Source: Liolophura sinensis (taxonomy: Eukaryota; Mollusca; Polyplacophora; Chitonida; Chitonidae). Taken from it: a stretch of DNA of 64,000 nucleotides. The notes beneath the pieces were generated by a model that ran no database searches, was not told the origin of the DNA, and worked only from the letters and a program-made list of their open reading frames with translations. The stretch spans positions 17,000,017 to 17,064,016 of the forward strand of contig NC_088307.1 in the NCBI RefSeq assembly GCF_032854445.1, written 5' to 3'. A program made the translations under genes and the position numbers. Each line of letters starts with the position of its first letter. Position 1 is the stretch's first letter. Positions 48,961 through 62,279 of the stretch are shown here, piece by piece.

Positions 48961-51900
48961 ATGTCTTTAGAAGACCCATTTTTCGTCGTGAAAGAGTAAG
49001 TAACAATGACACTTGTCTACGCTCACTCACATCTTGTGAATTCGTCTGACAAATTGTCTATGGTTTTCAGTTTTTCATGAATATTGTTGTAGTGTCACTG
49101 GATATTATGAATCTTCAGATTTCTCAGTTTTTCATACTCGCAACATTTAATGGATCACAAAAGAAATTATCAGTGTGTGAGCTGAGATGTTATCTTTTGT
49201 TTCTGCCCCTCCCATGGGATGCGAAGAAAATGGCATCGGTGCAAATGCACTTAAGGCAATGAAACAATACACACGGTGTTATGTAAGGCTTTCTAAAGAA
49301 TTAATACTCACTGAGTGCGAATGGGAAGCTGAGCCTAGTCACTTTCATTATAATCCAGTTTTGTGGCTTACTGTAGTATATAATGACTGTTGTAAACAAG
49401 TAATTATGGCTCATCTGACCTCATCATCGTGAATAACACAATTCTAGGGCTGGCCTTTACAGACTAAAGGCTGTCCCTAGAATTGTGCTACATTGTGAAC
49501 ACGTACTGTCACTGATAGTTTCACAGACAAAGACAGTAGTGGTTTCATTAACATTGATTAGTTTTCTTATCATAAATACTAATGCTTCAGAATATGGCAT
49601 GGTAATATGGTCAGTATGCCCTAGCGCGAAAATCTCGCCTAAAAATGGCTTATTTTTGCTGATAGTCAGGTAATGCTGCCATCCTTACCCAATATTAAAA
49701 AAACAGCTGATTTCTTGGTTAGGGATGCCGTTACATGTGGAATACAATGTAGCTCCAGGTAATGTAAGTGATAGAGCAACTTGTCCCAAGACAAAACTGA
49801 AATCACCTAAGACTGTTGGAGAAATCATCCAAAGTATAGTCTTATCGGCCCAGATGTGAAGCTAAATCCGACGAGTGCTCCATAATAATATTATGATCTG
49901 TATTTATTAGGTGTTTAATAAAACTGTAACATTTCATCTGGAACTTCGTCATTGATTATTAAAAATAATTCGGATCAACTTAGCAAGCAACATACTAGGT
50001 CTTTAGGCAAAAGCGAAATACCATTTGCCTTAGGTTATATGATCTCAGCAAGCTCACATGGTCTTAACAAGTTAATCCTAAGCTGGAGATTTGAGCACCC
50101 ATGAATCTTAAATGATCCTCAGTTAATTTTCAGTGGCACTCCTTTTTGATACCAACTCAGGAATTATATACACAACATGTGGCAATTTTTTCAACCACAG
50201 AATAGATGAGAAGGTCTGCAGTAACCTGCAGATGATCATGGGTTCTGAGATGACTGTAATGGCGACGAAACATTTGTCCTGTTAAAGTTTAGGACATTTT
50301 CAGTAACCTTTGGAATTTTTTTTATTTCAGCGAGGTACAAAAGGCAGTTCAGACAGCTAGAGGCCTGTACACACGGTGGTGTGAACTGCTTGACGACCCG
50401 AACTCTGTATCAAAAGAGGAATACGATTGGACCTTGAATGAACTTCGCAACAGCATCCGCAGCATAGAATGGGATTTGGATGACCTAGAAGAAACAATTG
50501 ATATCCTTTATTAAAAAAAGCCTCATTTTACAGTTTAGAAACAACATCTGAACTTAGTGATCTTGTTCCCATGGGAAAAGAGTGTAATAGGAATTTTGTC
50601 CCTGGCTGGCAAATCAGTATAATTTGTTGCTCTAAAAGATGACTAGCCATTGACCATTGCGTTCACTTGTTGATTGTAGATTCTGTCATTATGAGTTTCC
50701 ACCAGACTACAGCATAAATCACAAATCAAATTAATGAAAAATTTATACCTCAAAGAGGTAATGTCAACTTTACTGTGTAATAAGTATTACTTTATATCTT
50801 CGGCCTTTTAAACCAGGTGGGGCCTCCATGGCCCAGTCGGTTATCGGGCTAGCGCAGCGTAATGACCCAGGAGCCCCTCAACAATGCAGTCACTGTGAGT
50901 TCAAGTCCAGCTCATGCTAGCTTCCTCTCCGGCCGTAAGTCGGATGGTCGTGGGTTTCCCCCGGGCTGTGCCCGGTTTCCACCCACCATAATGCTGGCCG
51001 CCGTCGTATAAGTGAAATATTCTTGATTACGGTGTAAAACACCAATCAAATAAATAAATAAATAGCCTTTTAAACCACTAAAGCACTTACATCAGTGGAA
51101 GTTGTGCATACAATCATTATCATCATGAAAATAATTTGTTTGTTTCATTAAATATGTAAGCTTCATAAAACTGTACAAATGATTTCTCTAAATCCCATAG
51201 TTCTCACAGAATGTTTTAAAATATTGGTTGGAGTGGCGGTTGAAAAGGTTGAAGAATCAGAGCATATGAAAAGGAGTTAAAAAATCAGACAATGATGTTT
51301 TTTGCGTGCATTTGCAATCATTGTTCTGTAATGTAGTTCGTTCATTTGTTTTCCTTAATTGTTGCACGTATTGTTGAAAAGAATCCAAAAAAGTTCAAGA
51401 TTGATGATTTTGAACTAAAAGAACGTCGCAGTTTTATAGAACGTATGAAGGCTACAGTTCAGGTTTGTTACATTGCTTCTTTTAATTTTTCCTAAATACA
51501 ACAATGAAAGAAAAGAAACATGTATATGTAGTGCGTTTTTATTGATCCTTGAATCATTTGTTTAAGTTAAAAGTGAACCAAATTGTAGGGTCAAAGGAGT
51601 AAAAAAAATTGAAATCATTCAAGAATTTCTGCTGTTCAACCTATGGGTACCGTATCTGCTAAAAGTGTTAAAGAGTTGATTTGCAGGTGTATTTTTCCAT
51701 TTACAGGAAATGAAGGACCATATAGCCAGCCCATCTGTGAAGTCAAAGGAAGATGCTCACACAAGACAGGTATGGTTTCATTCATGTCTTGGTAAATGCA
51801 AAAATGAAATAGGAACAGGCTCTAAGAAGCATCAAAGCCTATTTTTGCAGCTCTAGGAGTTCTTTTACACTGTATTGGTGCACCCAAGATTGATGCAGGA

Positions 51901-54673
51901 ATACAGATAGGCTGGAATCGAGAGAATCAAAAATAACCATATTTTTGCTGGTTCGGTTTCGATAGAGGCAGGCTGTTTAATGCTCACTGCATTATTGTTA
52001 TATAGGATTGCCCTTTTGGGGATGAATAAATAAAATGATACTCTTTGTGCAGCCCTGAAACTGGACAGTCAAACCACTGTGATGACTGTTGTTCTGTGCC
52101 CAAAGTCAGATTACTCTGGCCATAAGTGGGAAGGTCTTCCAGCACCCTGCGGATGGTCGTGGGTTCCCCTGGGCTCTGCCCTGTTTCCTCCCACCATAAT
52201 GCTGGCCGTCGTCGTATAAGTGAAATATTCTTGTGTACAGCATAAAACACCAATCAAATAAATAAATAAATAAAATCAAATTAAAAATGTGCGTAAATTG
52301 CATAGTACATGTAAGTTGCTTTTCATATGCAAAAAGGTCGAGGAATTGGTCATACTGAATGTAAAAGTTAAAACTTTTTTTAGTTTTTTATACAGTTATT
52401 AATAGAGGTTAAACTGTTGTTATTATTTGCAGTTGGCAGCACAGTCTCTGTACCTTACCTTAATGGAATAAACACGGGAATTTGTTGAAATCTGAAACTT
52501 TACCCTGTAAACCTACTGACAGTGCCATGCATCTGTTTTTTTTGCACAGTCTTTACTTGGGGCTAATGGTACGACACGCCAAGACCGCTACACGAGATTA
52601 GACAATGACGTAGAGAGAGGTAATCAAAGGTTCATAGATGACACCAGTCAACAACAACAGGTCAGTACAACAGCTGGTAACATGCTTTTTTTTCAGTCTG
52701 ATACCTGGTTTCAGATTTGAGTTTATTCATATCCAAGACTATCTTGGTACTTCCTTGGTTTGGAACTATGACATCTCATGGCTGCTCACCTTCTACTTGT
52801 CTGCCTGGTTTCAATATACTGTGAATAGGTTGGGTGTCATGTCGGGTGTATGGCATGGTGTTGTTGTGAGGCAGCAATATAAATATGAATTCAAGGATCA
52901 TGACTGAAATAAATTAAAAAGCAATGTTTAAACTAAAGCAAATGAAGTAACAGGGATACTCCTGGGTGGGGTTGCTATGAAGGTTCTTGACAATTGAGAT
53001 GGCTTTTTCTAAGCCCAGATTTGAATAGTTTGCCTGTGGTTTTACGTGAGAAACTTTGTTACTAAATACACAGGGATATTAAACTGTTTCATGAGTTAAA
53101 TTTTCTTGCTGTTTCTTCTTAAGATTTTGGATACTTCCAGTACATCTTCAGCATGATGATAAAGTTTTAGCCCTTTAAACATTGAGAAGAGCTGCTCTTG
53201 TTACATGGACATACTACATTATGCTTATACATACTAGACTCCAACATTATTCATCTTGTATGTGTACATTTGTCTTACTTTTTCCCCAACTAGTTGATCA
53301 TACGTGACCAAGACGAGAACCTGGACAGGATTGGAGGCAGTGTCAGCGTGCTGAAGAGCATGAGTCGACAAATAGGCAGTGAATTAGAGGAACAAAATAG
53401 GTAAGAAAAACGCTGGTTAGCTGTTGCAAGGGTGTTTGGGCAAGGAAATGAAAACGGCAAACAAACACAAGTTCATAATAGCTGTGACGTAAAATGATCC
53501 CACAAAAAGTTGATGTTGCCCTGTACTTTATAGGCCTCCATTAGGTGAATGGCCCATGTCAAGAATTTTACGAAAGGCTGGACGAACAAAATCTCTTACA
53601 GAGCTGCTTGTGACGGCTTTAAATATCAATGTTTGGAGATGTTTGCATTCTGCCCCTTTTTTTTCTTTTATCTTTTTGATTATATGCACAGAGATGATAT
53701 TAATAATAAAAGTAAATTGTATCTGTGCAGTTCTTTTTATATGAAAAAATTCATTCATATGTTCATGAAAGTGGGAACAGATTCTATCTAAACATGTTTT
53801 GTGCAGGTACATATATATTGGCCCTTGAAAAGCACTTGATCTTGAGTACGGCATTACAACACAATCGAATAAATAAATAAATAAATAAATAAATCAAAAC
53901 TATTTCTTGCTTTCAGTTTCCAATGTCTTGTGTCGGTATTTGCAGGATGCTTGATGAGTTTGGGCATGAGATGGAAGTCACAGAGACAAGGATGGACCAA
54001 GTGATGAAAAAGATGGCCAAAGTCATGCATATGTCAAATGGTAAATTTTTAACTGGACTTTATGCCTTTGTTGACCAAGGTTTTTGAAGTGCTGCACTTG
54101 CGACCAAGTCTTGTAACTCTTCCCATCTGAGATCACCTGCTCAAATCTTTTGTATCCCACATCAGGCAGTGCGTGAAGTACCTGACCTTGTATCTGCAAT
54201 AATTCTGCCAACAGTCAGTTTGGAAACTTACTCCACCTAAATTACTGACAGATTTTAATAATTTTTAAAGTTGTGTGAGAAAATCTGGCTTAAAATTCAT
54301 GAATATTATTTTAATGTATATATGCATATTATTTGATTGGCTTGTCTTCATCATGTGCCAGCCCCTGTAAATTTTGAAGAAGGTATTAGTATTACGTGAA
54401 ATTTATCCCAGAACTCTGCTTGTTTTATGGCTGTCTCATACATGTACATGATGCTTGAATCTGCTATGTAAGATTGTATTTTACTTTTAATTTGCGTACA
54501 TTATATCTAGAATTTGTCATCGATGGGCATTTTATTTGCCTTGCATTGAGGGCCAACAGTTATTGACTGTGAAATCCCATTTTGTTGCTGTTTCAGATCG
54601 TCGACAGTGGTGTGCCATCGGAATTCTGCTTGTCGTAATGGGCATTGTGATCATACTGTTCTTCATCACATGA
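48961..54673 (+). CDS. STX6: Syntaxin-6 (Qc-SNARE), 8 exons
   Basis: SNARE acting in fusion between endosomes and the trans-Golgi network. Exons: 48961-48995, 50331-50500, 51368-51462, 51707-51769, 52550-52660, 53294-53400, 53946-54040, 54597-54673. Phases all agree: 753 nt (250 aa; human 255). The N-terminal three-helix domain begins [20 protein letters not shown] and continues with [20 protein letters not shown]. The SNARE motif spans about 160-222 ([20 protein letters not shown]), with Q192 as the predicted zero-layer glutamine. A C-terminal membrane anchor covers 230-250 and leaves no lumenal tail. Intron 2 has AT-AC ends (separate entry); the others are GT-AG. Syntaxin-10 is a vertebrate duplicate, so STX6 is the natural name. 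Confidence 0.97.
49437..49487. repeat. Palindromic hairpin in STX6 intron 1
   Basis: A 13-bp perfect stem CACAATTCTAGGG / CCCTAGAATTGTG, then a 3-bp mismatch and a further 7-bp stem closing on a 5-nt loop. Confidence 0.8.
50501..51367 (+). other. U12-type (minor spliceosome) AT-AC intron of STX6
   Basis: The intron begins ATATCCTTT directly after ...ACAATTG and ends TTGCAC before GTATTGTTG. TTCCTTAAT stands about 10 nt before the terminal AC, close to the U12 branch-site consensus TTCCTTRAY. With these ends the reading frame joins as ETIGIVEKNP, matching ETISIVEANP of vertebrate STX6. No GT-AG pair that I could find keeps this homology. The 867-bp intron contains a SINE. Confidence 0.93.
50816..51064 (+). 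repeat. SINE inside the U12 intron, perfect 13-bp TSD
   Basis: The duplication GCCTTTTAAACCA at 50803-50815 and 51065-51077. Near complete, but lacks about 25 bp of body (GTAAGTCGGATGGTCG joins across the gap). Confidence 0.95.
52119..52276 (+). repeat. 5'-truncated SINE in STX6 intron 4
   Basis: Body from GGCCATAAGTGGGAAGGTCT to (AAAT)n, about 270 bp before exon 5. Confidence 0.9.
53838..53896 (+). repeat. SINE tail remnant with (AAAT)n
   Basis: TTGAGTACGGCATTACAACA followed by a run of AAAT units, just upstream of STX6 exon 7. Confidence 0.8.
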
Positions 54674-57600
54674 TGAGCTCAGCCAGTCATATCGGCGTCT
54701 CAATTCTTGGCCGAAGTGAAAATATTTTTATAAATGACCTGTGCAAAGAAGACCATGTGTAATACAGATATGGACAACCGTTGGTTGAGATTTTCTTCTT
54801 TTCATGTGTTTTGTGAGCAAGTTGAGTGACAGGTGCAATGATGGTGTGCTACAAGATTCTCTAGATATGGAAGTAAAAAATGCTGCTTGTGTTCAGTAGC
54901 TATGTGTTACACTATTCCCAAACTTACTGATGCATACATTATTTAGTGTTTAGTATTCATTGTTGCAGTCAAATCTCATCGTTGTAAGAAGAACCGTTTG
55001 GTTCAGTACAAGGGGAGACAAATCTCATACCCTGCAGAGCCCTGTTACAAGAATAACAAGGGAGGCAAATCTTGTATAAGCAAAGGTCTTGATTTCTTTA
55101 CCATGTTTGAAGAGAATTTTATTTGAGGAAAGTTCTTGGTTTATTAATGATCCCCTGTGACGACATGTGTAGCAGGAAGATACTTATGATAGGCTTTGAA
55201 CTCTGCTGTAAATATTATGCTGGTGGTGTGCCAGGAAGAAATTTACCACAATTTCTCCACATACCACATGGTTGGCTCATGTTTCTTATTGGTGTGAAGG
55301 AATATTGTGCTGAATCTCATGCTAAACACCAAACAGTAGTCACGTGGCACAGACAAGTACATGGAAATTCATTATAAAAGAATGATAACTGAGCATTGTC
55401 TTTGTAGGTATTTTCCAAAGCATTATTTCTTCAATCTTGCTTTCGTCATCGTGTAACTCAAAAATTGTTGAGTACGACGTTAAACCCGCAGCACTCACTC
55501 ACTCACTCATTCTTGTTGCAGTTAAGATCAGAATGGCCTCGTGAGATTTGACCATATTGTACCCACAGCCACTAAATATTGTTTATGTTAATTTTTTCTT
55601 TAAATATAGCAGAAAGTAATTGCATCAAGTATCAATGTCAAATGTACAGTCTCTGTACATGTAAATGTCTTCTCTGCTAATTAGAAAATACATGCACTAT
55701 TTTGTAATGGCAATAAGTTCAGAATTTCTTATAGTCAAAGACAACACTACGCTGACACTTTTTGAATTTGGAGCTATGCATATGGTAAAATAATCACAAT
55801 AACTGAATCAGCGGCAAATGTCTCTGTCGAGTAAATCCACATCAGCATTTCATTTGGCGTGATGCTTTTAAAATTACAATGCAGCAGACGGGATTCTGTC
55901 CCATAGATTTACGTGCACGCATATAATTCAGATGATCTGCAGACATCCAGCGTATGTGCGGCCTGTGCATAAAGCTGTTGAAATCCAGCGAGCACACAGT
56001 GTTTTAGAGACAATCAGCATTCTATAATTTCCGAGAAAGCATCCACTCATGTACTTTAGCAAAGTTATGCGCACAAACTTGTTTTGATGATAACGGATTG
56101 AATCGTAAGGAACAAATTTTTGTAGATGCTGCTAATTTGTTGTCTTTGTTGAGGAATATTTACTCTTTCATTTTAGTGTTTTTTTCATTTTTAGATCTAA
56201 TTTTGATGTAATGATGTATGAGTTGCTATTTATGGCTAATGATTTTCACCATTCCAAGTTGCTATGTATGAATGTGTGCATATTTAAAACTGTACGTCAT
56301 ATCAGTGTGACAAGCTGTCCTAGAGAATTCAAGGTGGTAAACTTACCCAAATTGGTTGCTGATCGCAAAAGCATAACTTAGTTTAAACTGGATTATATAT
56401 GAGCGGAAGATATTGGGTTTGTACACCTACTTTACAAATACAGTACAATACACAAGCCTTTGAATTTGAGGTGTGCTAACACATTTCCACACATACTGCA
56501 CTCCTGAAATATAGTCTAGGTGTGTTAATAAGAGAAACCTGATGAAATCAAAAGTGTGGGGAGAATCATTTTAGGTGTGCATATCACACTTCTGGTCTTG
56601 GTAAGGGATGTGATTACGAAGCAAGTTCTGAAACAAAGATGAAGGCCTGAGCTTGTGTGAAAACAGCAGTATTTGGACTAGTGTGTGAAATATCAAATTT
56701 AACACTGGAATTCTGTGCGTATGGTTTAACATCAGATATTTCAAAGTAGCATGCTCAGGTTAAAATTAAGCATCCACAGTGCAAGCAACCTGATATTTCG
56801 TTTTAGTCATGCATGTGTATTCAAATTGTGGTGTAGATGAGTTTTGGAGTTGTATAAGCAAGAGTTATTTGCCCATGCCCATTAGATATCTCTATTATAA
56901 TGTTGGTCAGGCAGGCCAACTGACAACTGATACTTGTTATGAATAGCAGCTTTGTTGATGACTGGTTGGTACATGTACATGCACAAAATTGACAGGTCTT
57001 CTGTGTACAGTGAGACATTCTGGAGCCCGATGTTAAAGTAAATTTTTTTTTCCTCTAAGAGAAACATCTGGTGGTCATGGTGAAGTACTCTCTCACTCCA
57101 ACAATTCTGTTTCTTTCAGAGATTCTGTTATTATATACCACTTGTGAATGTATTGTTGACTGGTCAGTAAATGGCATTACCAAATGAGTTCATTTATTAT
57201 AGTGGATGCTTAATAGTCATTCAGAGACGAGTGCTTTGTGTTGTTGACACATTTACGAAGCTATCATTACATGTTCGTCATATATTGCATTTAATGGTAT
57301 ATGTAATAATGATTGGAATGGGGAACTATTTTTGTGGAAGAAAGTCTGGTCCAAGCTGTATATTCACTGTCAGTTATCCATTCTTACGTTTTGTAGGCAT
57401 AAAGCGTGTGCATGCAATGCCCGTGTTCTACAGGTGAAAAAGAGATTGATCCATCTTGGGCTTGTCATCATTTTGTTCCAGAATTAAGAGGATGATTTTG
57501 TTGGAGTGTTGTCACACTGTGCATGAGATGTTTTAATGTTAAAGAGATTCTTTTTTTTCTTTTTTTTCACCACTTGTTTTTCCTGCCTCTGTTTTGTGGT

Positions 57601-58218
57601 GGTTAATAGTCAATTTTATGTTGATATTGTTTTAAGATGTATATGTAAATCTGTATCAAATATATTTGCTTAATTTATGGCAGACTTGTTAACTGTTCCC
57701 TGATCATAAGTAATCTTAGACTGAAGTAAAAATTTGAACTAGGATTAAAATACAATAGTAAGTACAAAAGATATGTAAAAGATCAAGATTATCTGGATAA
57801 CTATTTGCTAAATAAATTTTGACCTAGTATTTTATCAATCTTGAGCCTGACCTTCTAACTGAAGCACATTTACTTACTACATGTATATGTGTCTTCATTT
57901 AATTTTATCTCTTATTTTATGTTACAGTCTAGAATATTTTAGCCAAAACGTTGCATAGTACCTGTACCAAAGTTCAGTTTATCATGTTTTTCATTTTGAC
58001 ATTTTTGTTTGTTTAATCAAGACTTTATCAATTCCCACACATGTTAATTCAGGAAAAGACTTCATACAAACCAGCCACATGTACAAATAGATCCACATTG
58101 GTTTTCTGCTTACCTCGTTCTCTAAACTTACAAGCAATGAAATTTTCTTGTATGAATGAGCAAAAACTGAGCTGTATTGCTGTGTACAGCCTGTTTAAAT
58201 TGTCTTTGTTTTTAGTCC
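54674..58218 (+). other. STX6 3' flank, probably with a long 3' UTR
   Basis: No exon was recognised. A first AATAAA-type signal stands at 57811-57816 and another at 59303-59308, so either a long 3' UTR or a non-canonical early signal is used. A repeat scrap (GTTGAGTACGACGTTAAACC, then CACTCACTCACTCA) lies at 55455-55511. Confidence 0.4.
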
Positions 58219-58351
58219 TGTATGTGGGAAGGTCTGCCAGCAACCTGCAGATGGTCGTGGGTTTCCTCCCGGTTTCCTCCCACCATAATACAGGCCGCCA
58301 TTCTATAAGTGAAATATTCTTGAGTACGGCGTAAAACACCAATCAATCAAA
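58219..58351 (+). repeat. 5'-truncated SINE
   Basis: Body from TGTATGTGGGAAGGTCTGCC to CACCAATCAATCAAATC. Confidence 0.9.
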
Positions 58352-59361
58352 TCATCTTTAGTCGATGAGTGTAATGCCAAAAATGCGCTGCGAATGACAA
58401 GCTTAAAATGCTTTATTTATTTTTATTTATTGGTTTTAATTCATTGATTCAAATAAAATCAGCTGTACACATGCACTAGTTACGGATGTACTCAGTTATT
58501 TTCTGCACAGTGGATGGTATTATGTCATGAAGAGTCCACAACACCATGTGAGTGGGGCTTCATAACGGTTTGCCAAGGGAGACAAATCTTGTCAGCAATA
58601 ATACAAGACCGTTCAGCTTAAGAAGAACAGGCCTACCAATTTCCATAAATAAATGTAAGATTAGTCTTTCAGTGTACTTCCAAATAAGCAGTGTACCAGA
58701 AGAATTGGTTATGGGTAGAAAATATAAAATTAGCTCCTTTTGTATAGCATTGACAAGCACATTGTACATGGGCTTGCTTGAGAAGACATGAAACCTATTT
58801 ATTTTCAGTCTTAGCTTTTATGACCATATTGTGTGAAGCTAAGATATAAGGTCTTATGTCAGTTTGATGTTTCTCAGCTTCAGAAGTAGTGCTTTTTTTT
58901 TATTACAGAAGATAATGAAACAGCGACAGCAAGTTAAAGCAGGTCTGTTTTAATAGAATATAAGTGAACTTTGACATACACATAAACCTGCATAGTATCG
59001 AGGCACGTGGCCTTCTCACTCAATAACTGCATATTGTACACTTTTTACACTTCGGCTTGTATGTTGTGATAAGCGGATACTGAAACTGAAAGTGAAACGA
59101 TAAGCCCAAGTGTTCAGTGAACATGGTCTTTGATCCTTCTGTAACCGATATGGACAGTTGCAATTTCAGCAACCTCTGATATTGTAAAACATGTATGATG
59201 AAAAATACTGTCCTCTCAATGTTCAAGAAGTTGTGCTTTTTTTGTCTGCAAAACTTTTTTTTTCATGAATGTATTGTCTCGTCTTTGTCCACATTCTTGT
59301 GTAATAAATACTCTATTGTTTTACCAAAGCAGGTTGTTTATTTTTTATGTGTGACGAATAT

Positions 59362-59438
59362 AGAGTGAGTGAGTGAGTGCTTGGGGTTTAACGTCGTACT
59401 CAACAATTTTTCAGTCATATGATGACGATGATGAATAT
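59362..59438 (+). repeat. Fragment of the GAGTGAGTG / GTTTAACGTCGTACT repeat family
   Basis: GAGTGAGTGAGTGAGTGCTT then GGGGTTTAACGTCGTACTCA and CAATTTTTCAGTCATATGAT. Confidence 0.85.
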
Positions 59439-60212
59439 AGAGTGTACAGTGGAAAACAGGTTTAGTCCTGTGAGCGAATGCCCATATTGGTGGACATAAT
59501 ACAGTCAGCAAGGCAGCAAGATTTCATTTTGAGATGTTATCCATGTTTTAATGCGTAAAAAATTCATGTGGGGGAGGGAGGAGATATTGGGGGTGCAGAC
59601 ACATGCAGAAGAACTGCTTTGGTTTTCAATGATTCACACAACTTCTAGACGTTTCAATCCCAGCCTTTGAATTTTTGAGATTCCTTTTGACTCGTCTTGG
59701 TCATTGATGGTTGCAAGAGGTCAACAGTTGCATTTGATAATCATTTTAGGGGGCCTTGAATGATGTTTCTGCTTTGACTGCTGCTTAAAGTCAACAGGTT
59801 TGTCAGGTTACCTGGCATGTTCCCTCCACCCATAAATCTGATTGCTATCCTATCCAAGTGAAAGAAACACCAATGAACAAGAGTCAATGAATAAATGAAT
59901 CAATGAAACTAATGCTAACAAATACATATATACTGTGAGTAGAGCTGCATCACTGGAATAACATGCTGATGACACTGTGGACCAACAGGAGTGTGTCACA
60001 GATCCTCATCCGGTATATCTCCAAATGCCAAGCATCAAACCAGGAAAGCATGAAAACTGGCAAGTTTAGGTTTTTGGGTATGGCCTGACTTGGGCATGTG
60101 CATTCTTGCTATACCATTGAGGTCATCCCTTTACATGTATCTCATGAGGGTTGACTAGGACACCACTGGTGGGTTATTCAGTTCTAATGTTTCGGACTGG
60201 TTTTATATATGT

Positions 60213-60500
60213 ATGGAAGTATGCTTAGGGTTTAACGTTGTAGTTAACAATTTTTCATTCATATGAGGAGTCATGGAGGGCGAGTCCATGCCGCCAAAGT
60301 GCTGCCTCCACTCACCAGACATGACACCCCAACCAGTCACATTATAGTGACACCAGGCCAACCAGTCAGGTTTCCTTGCTCTGGCATCTCAGTGCTGAAC
60401 ACCGCGAGGCAGCAAGTACCATTTTTAAAGTCATTCGTATGACCTGACAAGGGTTTGATCCAGGGGTCTCCTGATTTTAAGGTGGGCGCTTTAGGTCACC
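60213..60500 (+). repeat. Long copy of the GTTTAACGT repeat family, SINE-like
   Basis: GGGTTTAACGTTGTAGTTAA, CATGCCGCCAAAGTGCTGCC and CACCCCAACCAGTCACATTA, ending in a tRNA-like GGTTTGATCC context. Same family as 33905-34229. Confidence 0.75.
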
Positions 60501-61329
60501 AAAATGGTCAGGACCAATATTAGCAGTGCAGAAAACAAAAAATTACTCTCCTCTCTAATTTTTTTTTGGAAAAGTAAAGATATATATGTTGTTCTTTTGA
60601 TCAACTAATCAGATGAGGAAAGAAAAACTGTGTATCCTGTTACAATTACATATATATTTGCTAAAAGGAGCAGACCAGACATGCCAGATATCTCAAAGAA
60701 GTAATCCAAGTCCAATTCAAAAACATTCTAACACATCTCGATCAATGACGTGACAGACTGAAAGAGCTGTTCTGACCAATCAGAGTTTATGTCTTAAATG
60801 TGCATGGCAGGCTTTAGGTCACATGATCATGTAACATGGACTTAGAAACAACAAATGATTTAAAATGACTACTAAGAGATTTCATTGGATGACCTAACCT
60901 GTAACTGGTTTGAAACAGCTGTAAATAAAATGGGGCTCATAATTTGACAAATTCTAATAAAACTACTGACAAATTCATGAACAATACGTGTATCTTAGAT
61001 TTCTGTCATTGACTTACTCTTTATTACAAGAAAGATTTATCACAGGCCAATTATGAATCATAATTTGTCATCAATCAAACAAATAAGACTTGTACATCAT
61101 TAACACATGCATGTACAACATACAATTTATCATACAATGGTACATGTATGTTTTATTTACAACTAATCATTACTTAAATTCATATGTACATGTAGAACAT
61201 ATGGGATTACCTGTATGGACATAGAATATATCCTACAATGGTTCTTGTACGGTATTTCACCTAAAGTTTGGCCAGTAACAATGCACTTTCAGACACACAT
61301 ACTTGTGCAGGCCTTAAATGACATTCCGA

Positions 61330-62045
61330 ATCATGCATTCAGATTAGTTTGCTACCTGTATCAAACATGCATTCAGATAAGTTCGCTAACAGTATCAAAC
61401 ATGCATTCAGATTAGCTCGCTACCTGTATCAAACATGCATTCAGATTAGTTTGTTACCTGTATCAAACATGCATTCAGATAAGTTCACTACCTGTATCAA
61501 ACATGCATTCAGATAAGTTCGCTAACAGTATCAAACATGCATTCAGATTAGTTCACTACTTGTATCAAACATGCATTCAGATAAGTTCGCTACCTTAATC
61601 AAACATGCATTCAGATAAGTTCGCTAACAGTATCAAACATGCATTCAGATTAGCTCGCTACCTGTATCAAACATGCATTCAGATTAGTTTGCTACCTGTA
61701 TCAAACATGCATTCAGATTAGTTCACTACCTGTATCAAACATGCATTCAGATAAGTTCACTACCTGTATCAAACATGCATTCAGATTAGTTCACTACCGG
61801 TATCAAACATGCATTCAGATAAGTTCACTACCTGTATCAAACATGCATTCAGATAAGTTCGCTACCGTAATCAAACATGCATTCAGATAAGTTCGCTAAC
61901 AGTATCAAACATGCATTCAGATCAGTTCACTACCTGTATCAAACATGCATTCAGATAAGTTCACTACCTGTATCAAACATGCATTCAGAGGAGATCACTA
62001 CCTGTATCAAATATGCATTCAGATTAGTTCACTATCTGTATCAAA
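61330..62045. repeat. 34-bp minisatellite, about 21 copies
   Basis: Units GTATCAAACATGCATTCAGA + TTAGTTCACTACCT. Variants TTAG/TAAG and CTACCT/CTAACA recur in blocks, so larger multi-unit segments were copied. Confidence 0.97.
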
Positions 62046-62279
62046 ACTAACATTTCATGAATACACTGCCATTAACCCTCACTAGGTTTGAAATTCTGAT
62101 TCTTTGTGACTAGAACTGTACAGAGAAAAACAACTTTTAATCTGGTGGTTACAACATTTCTTCAAACTTAATACAGATTGAAGATTTATATGTGGATTTC
62201 TTCATTTGATTTCTTTTCATAAATTCATAAAAGTTCATAAATGTATGATCTCATTCCATAAATGTAGAAAGTACCAATA

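Noticed and set aside
49437-49487. MicroRNA precursor
   Set aside because: The loop of 5 nt and the short total length do not fit a normal precursor.
57171-57437. 88-aa open frame 3' of STX6
   Set aside because: No recognisable motif; lies in probable 3' UTR or flank and is expected by chance in this length.
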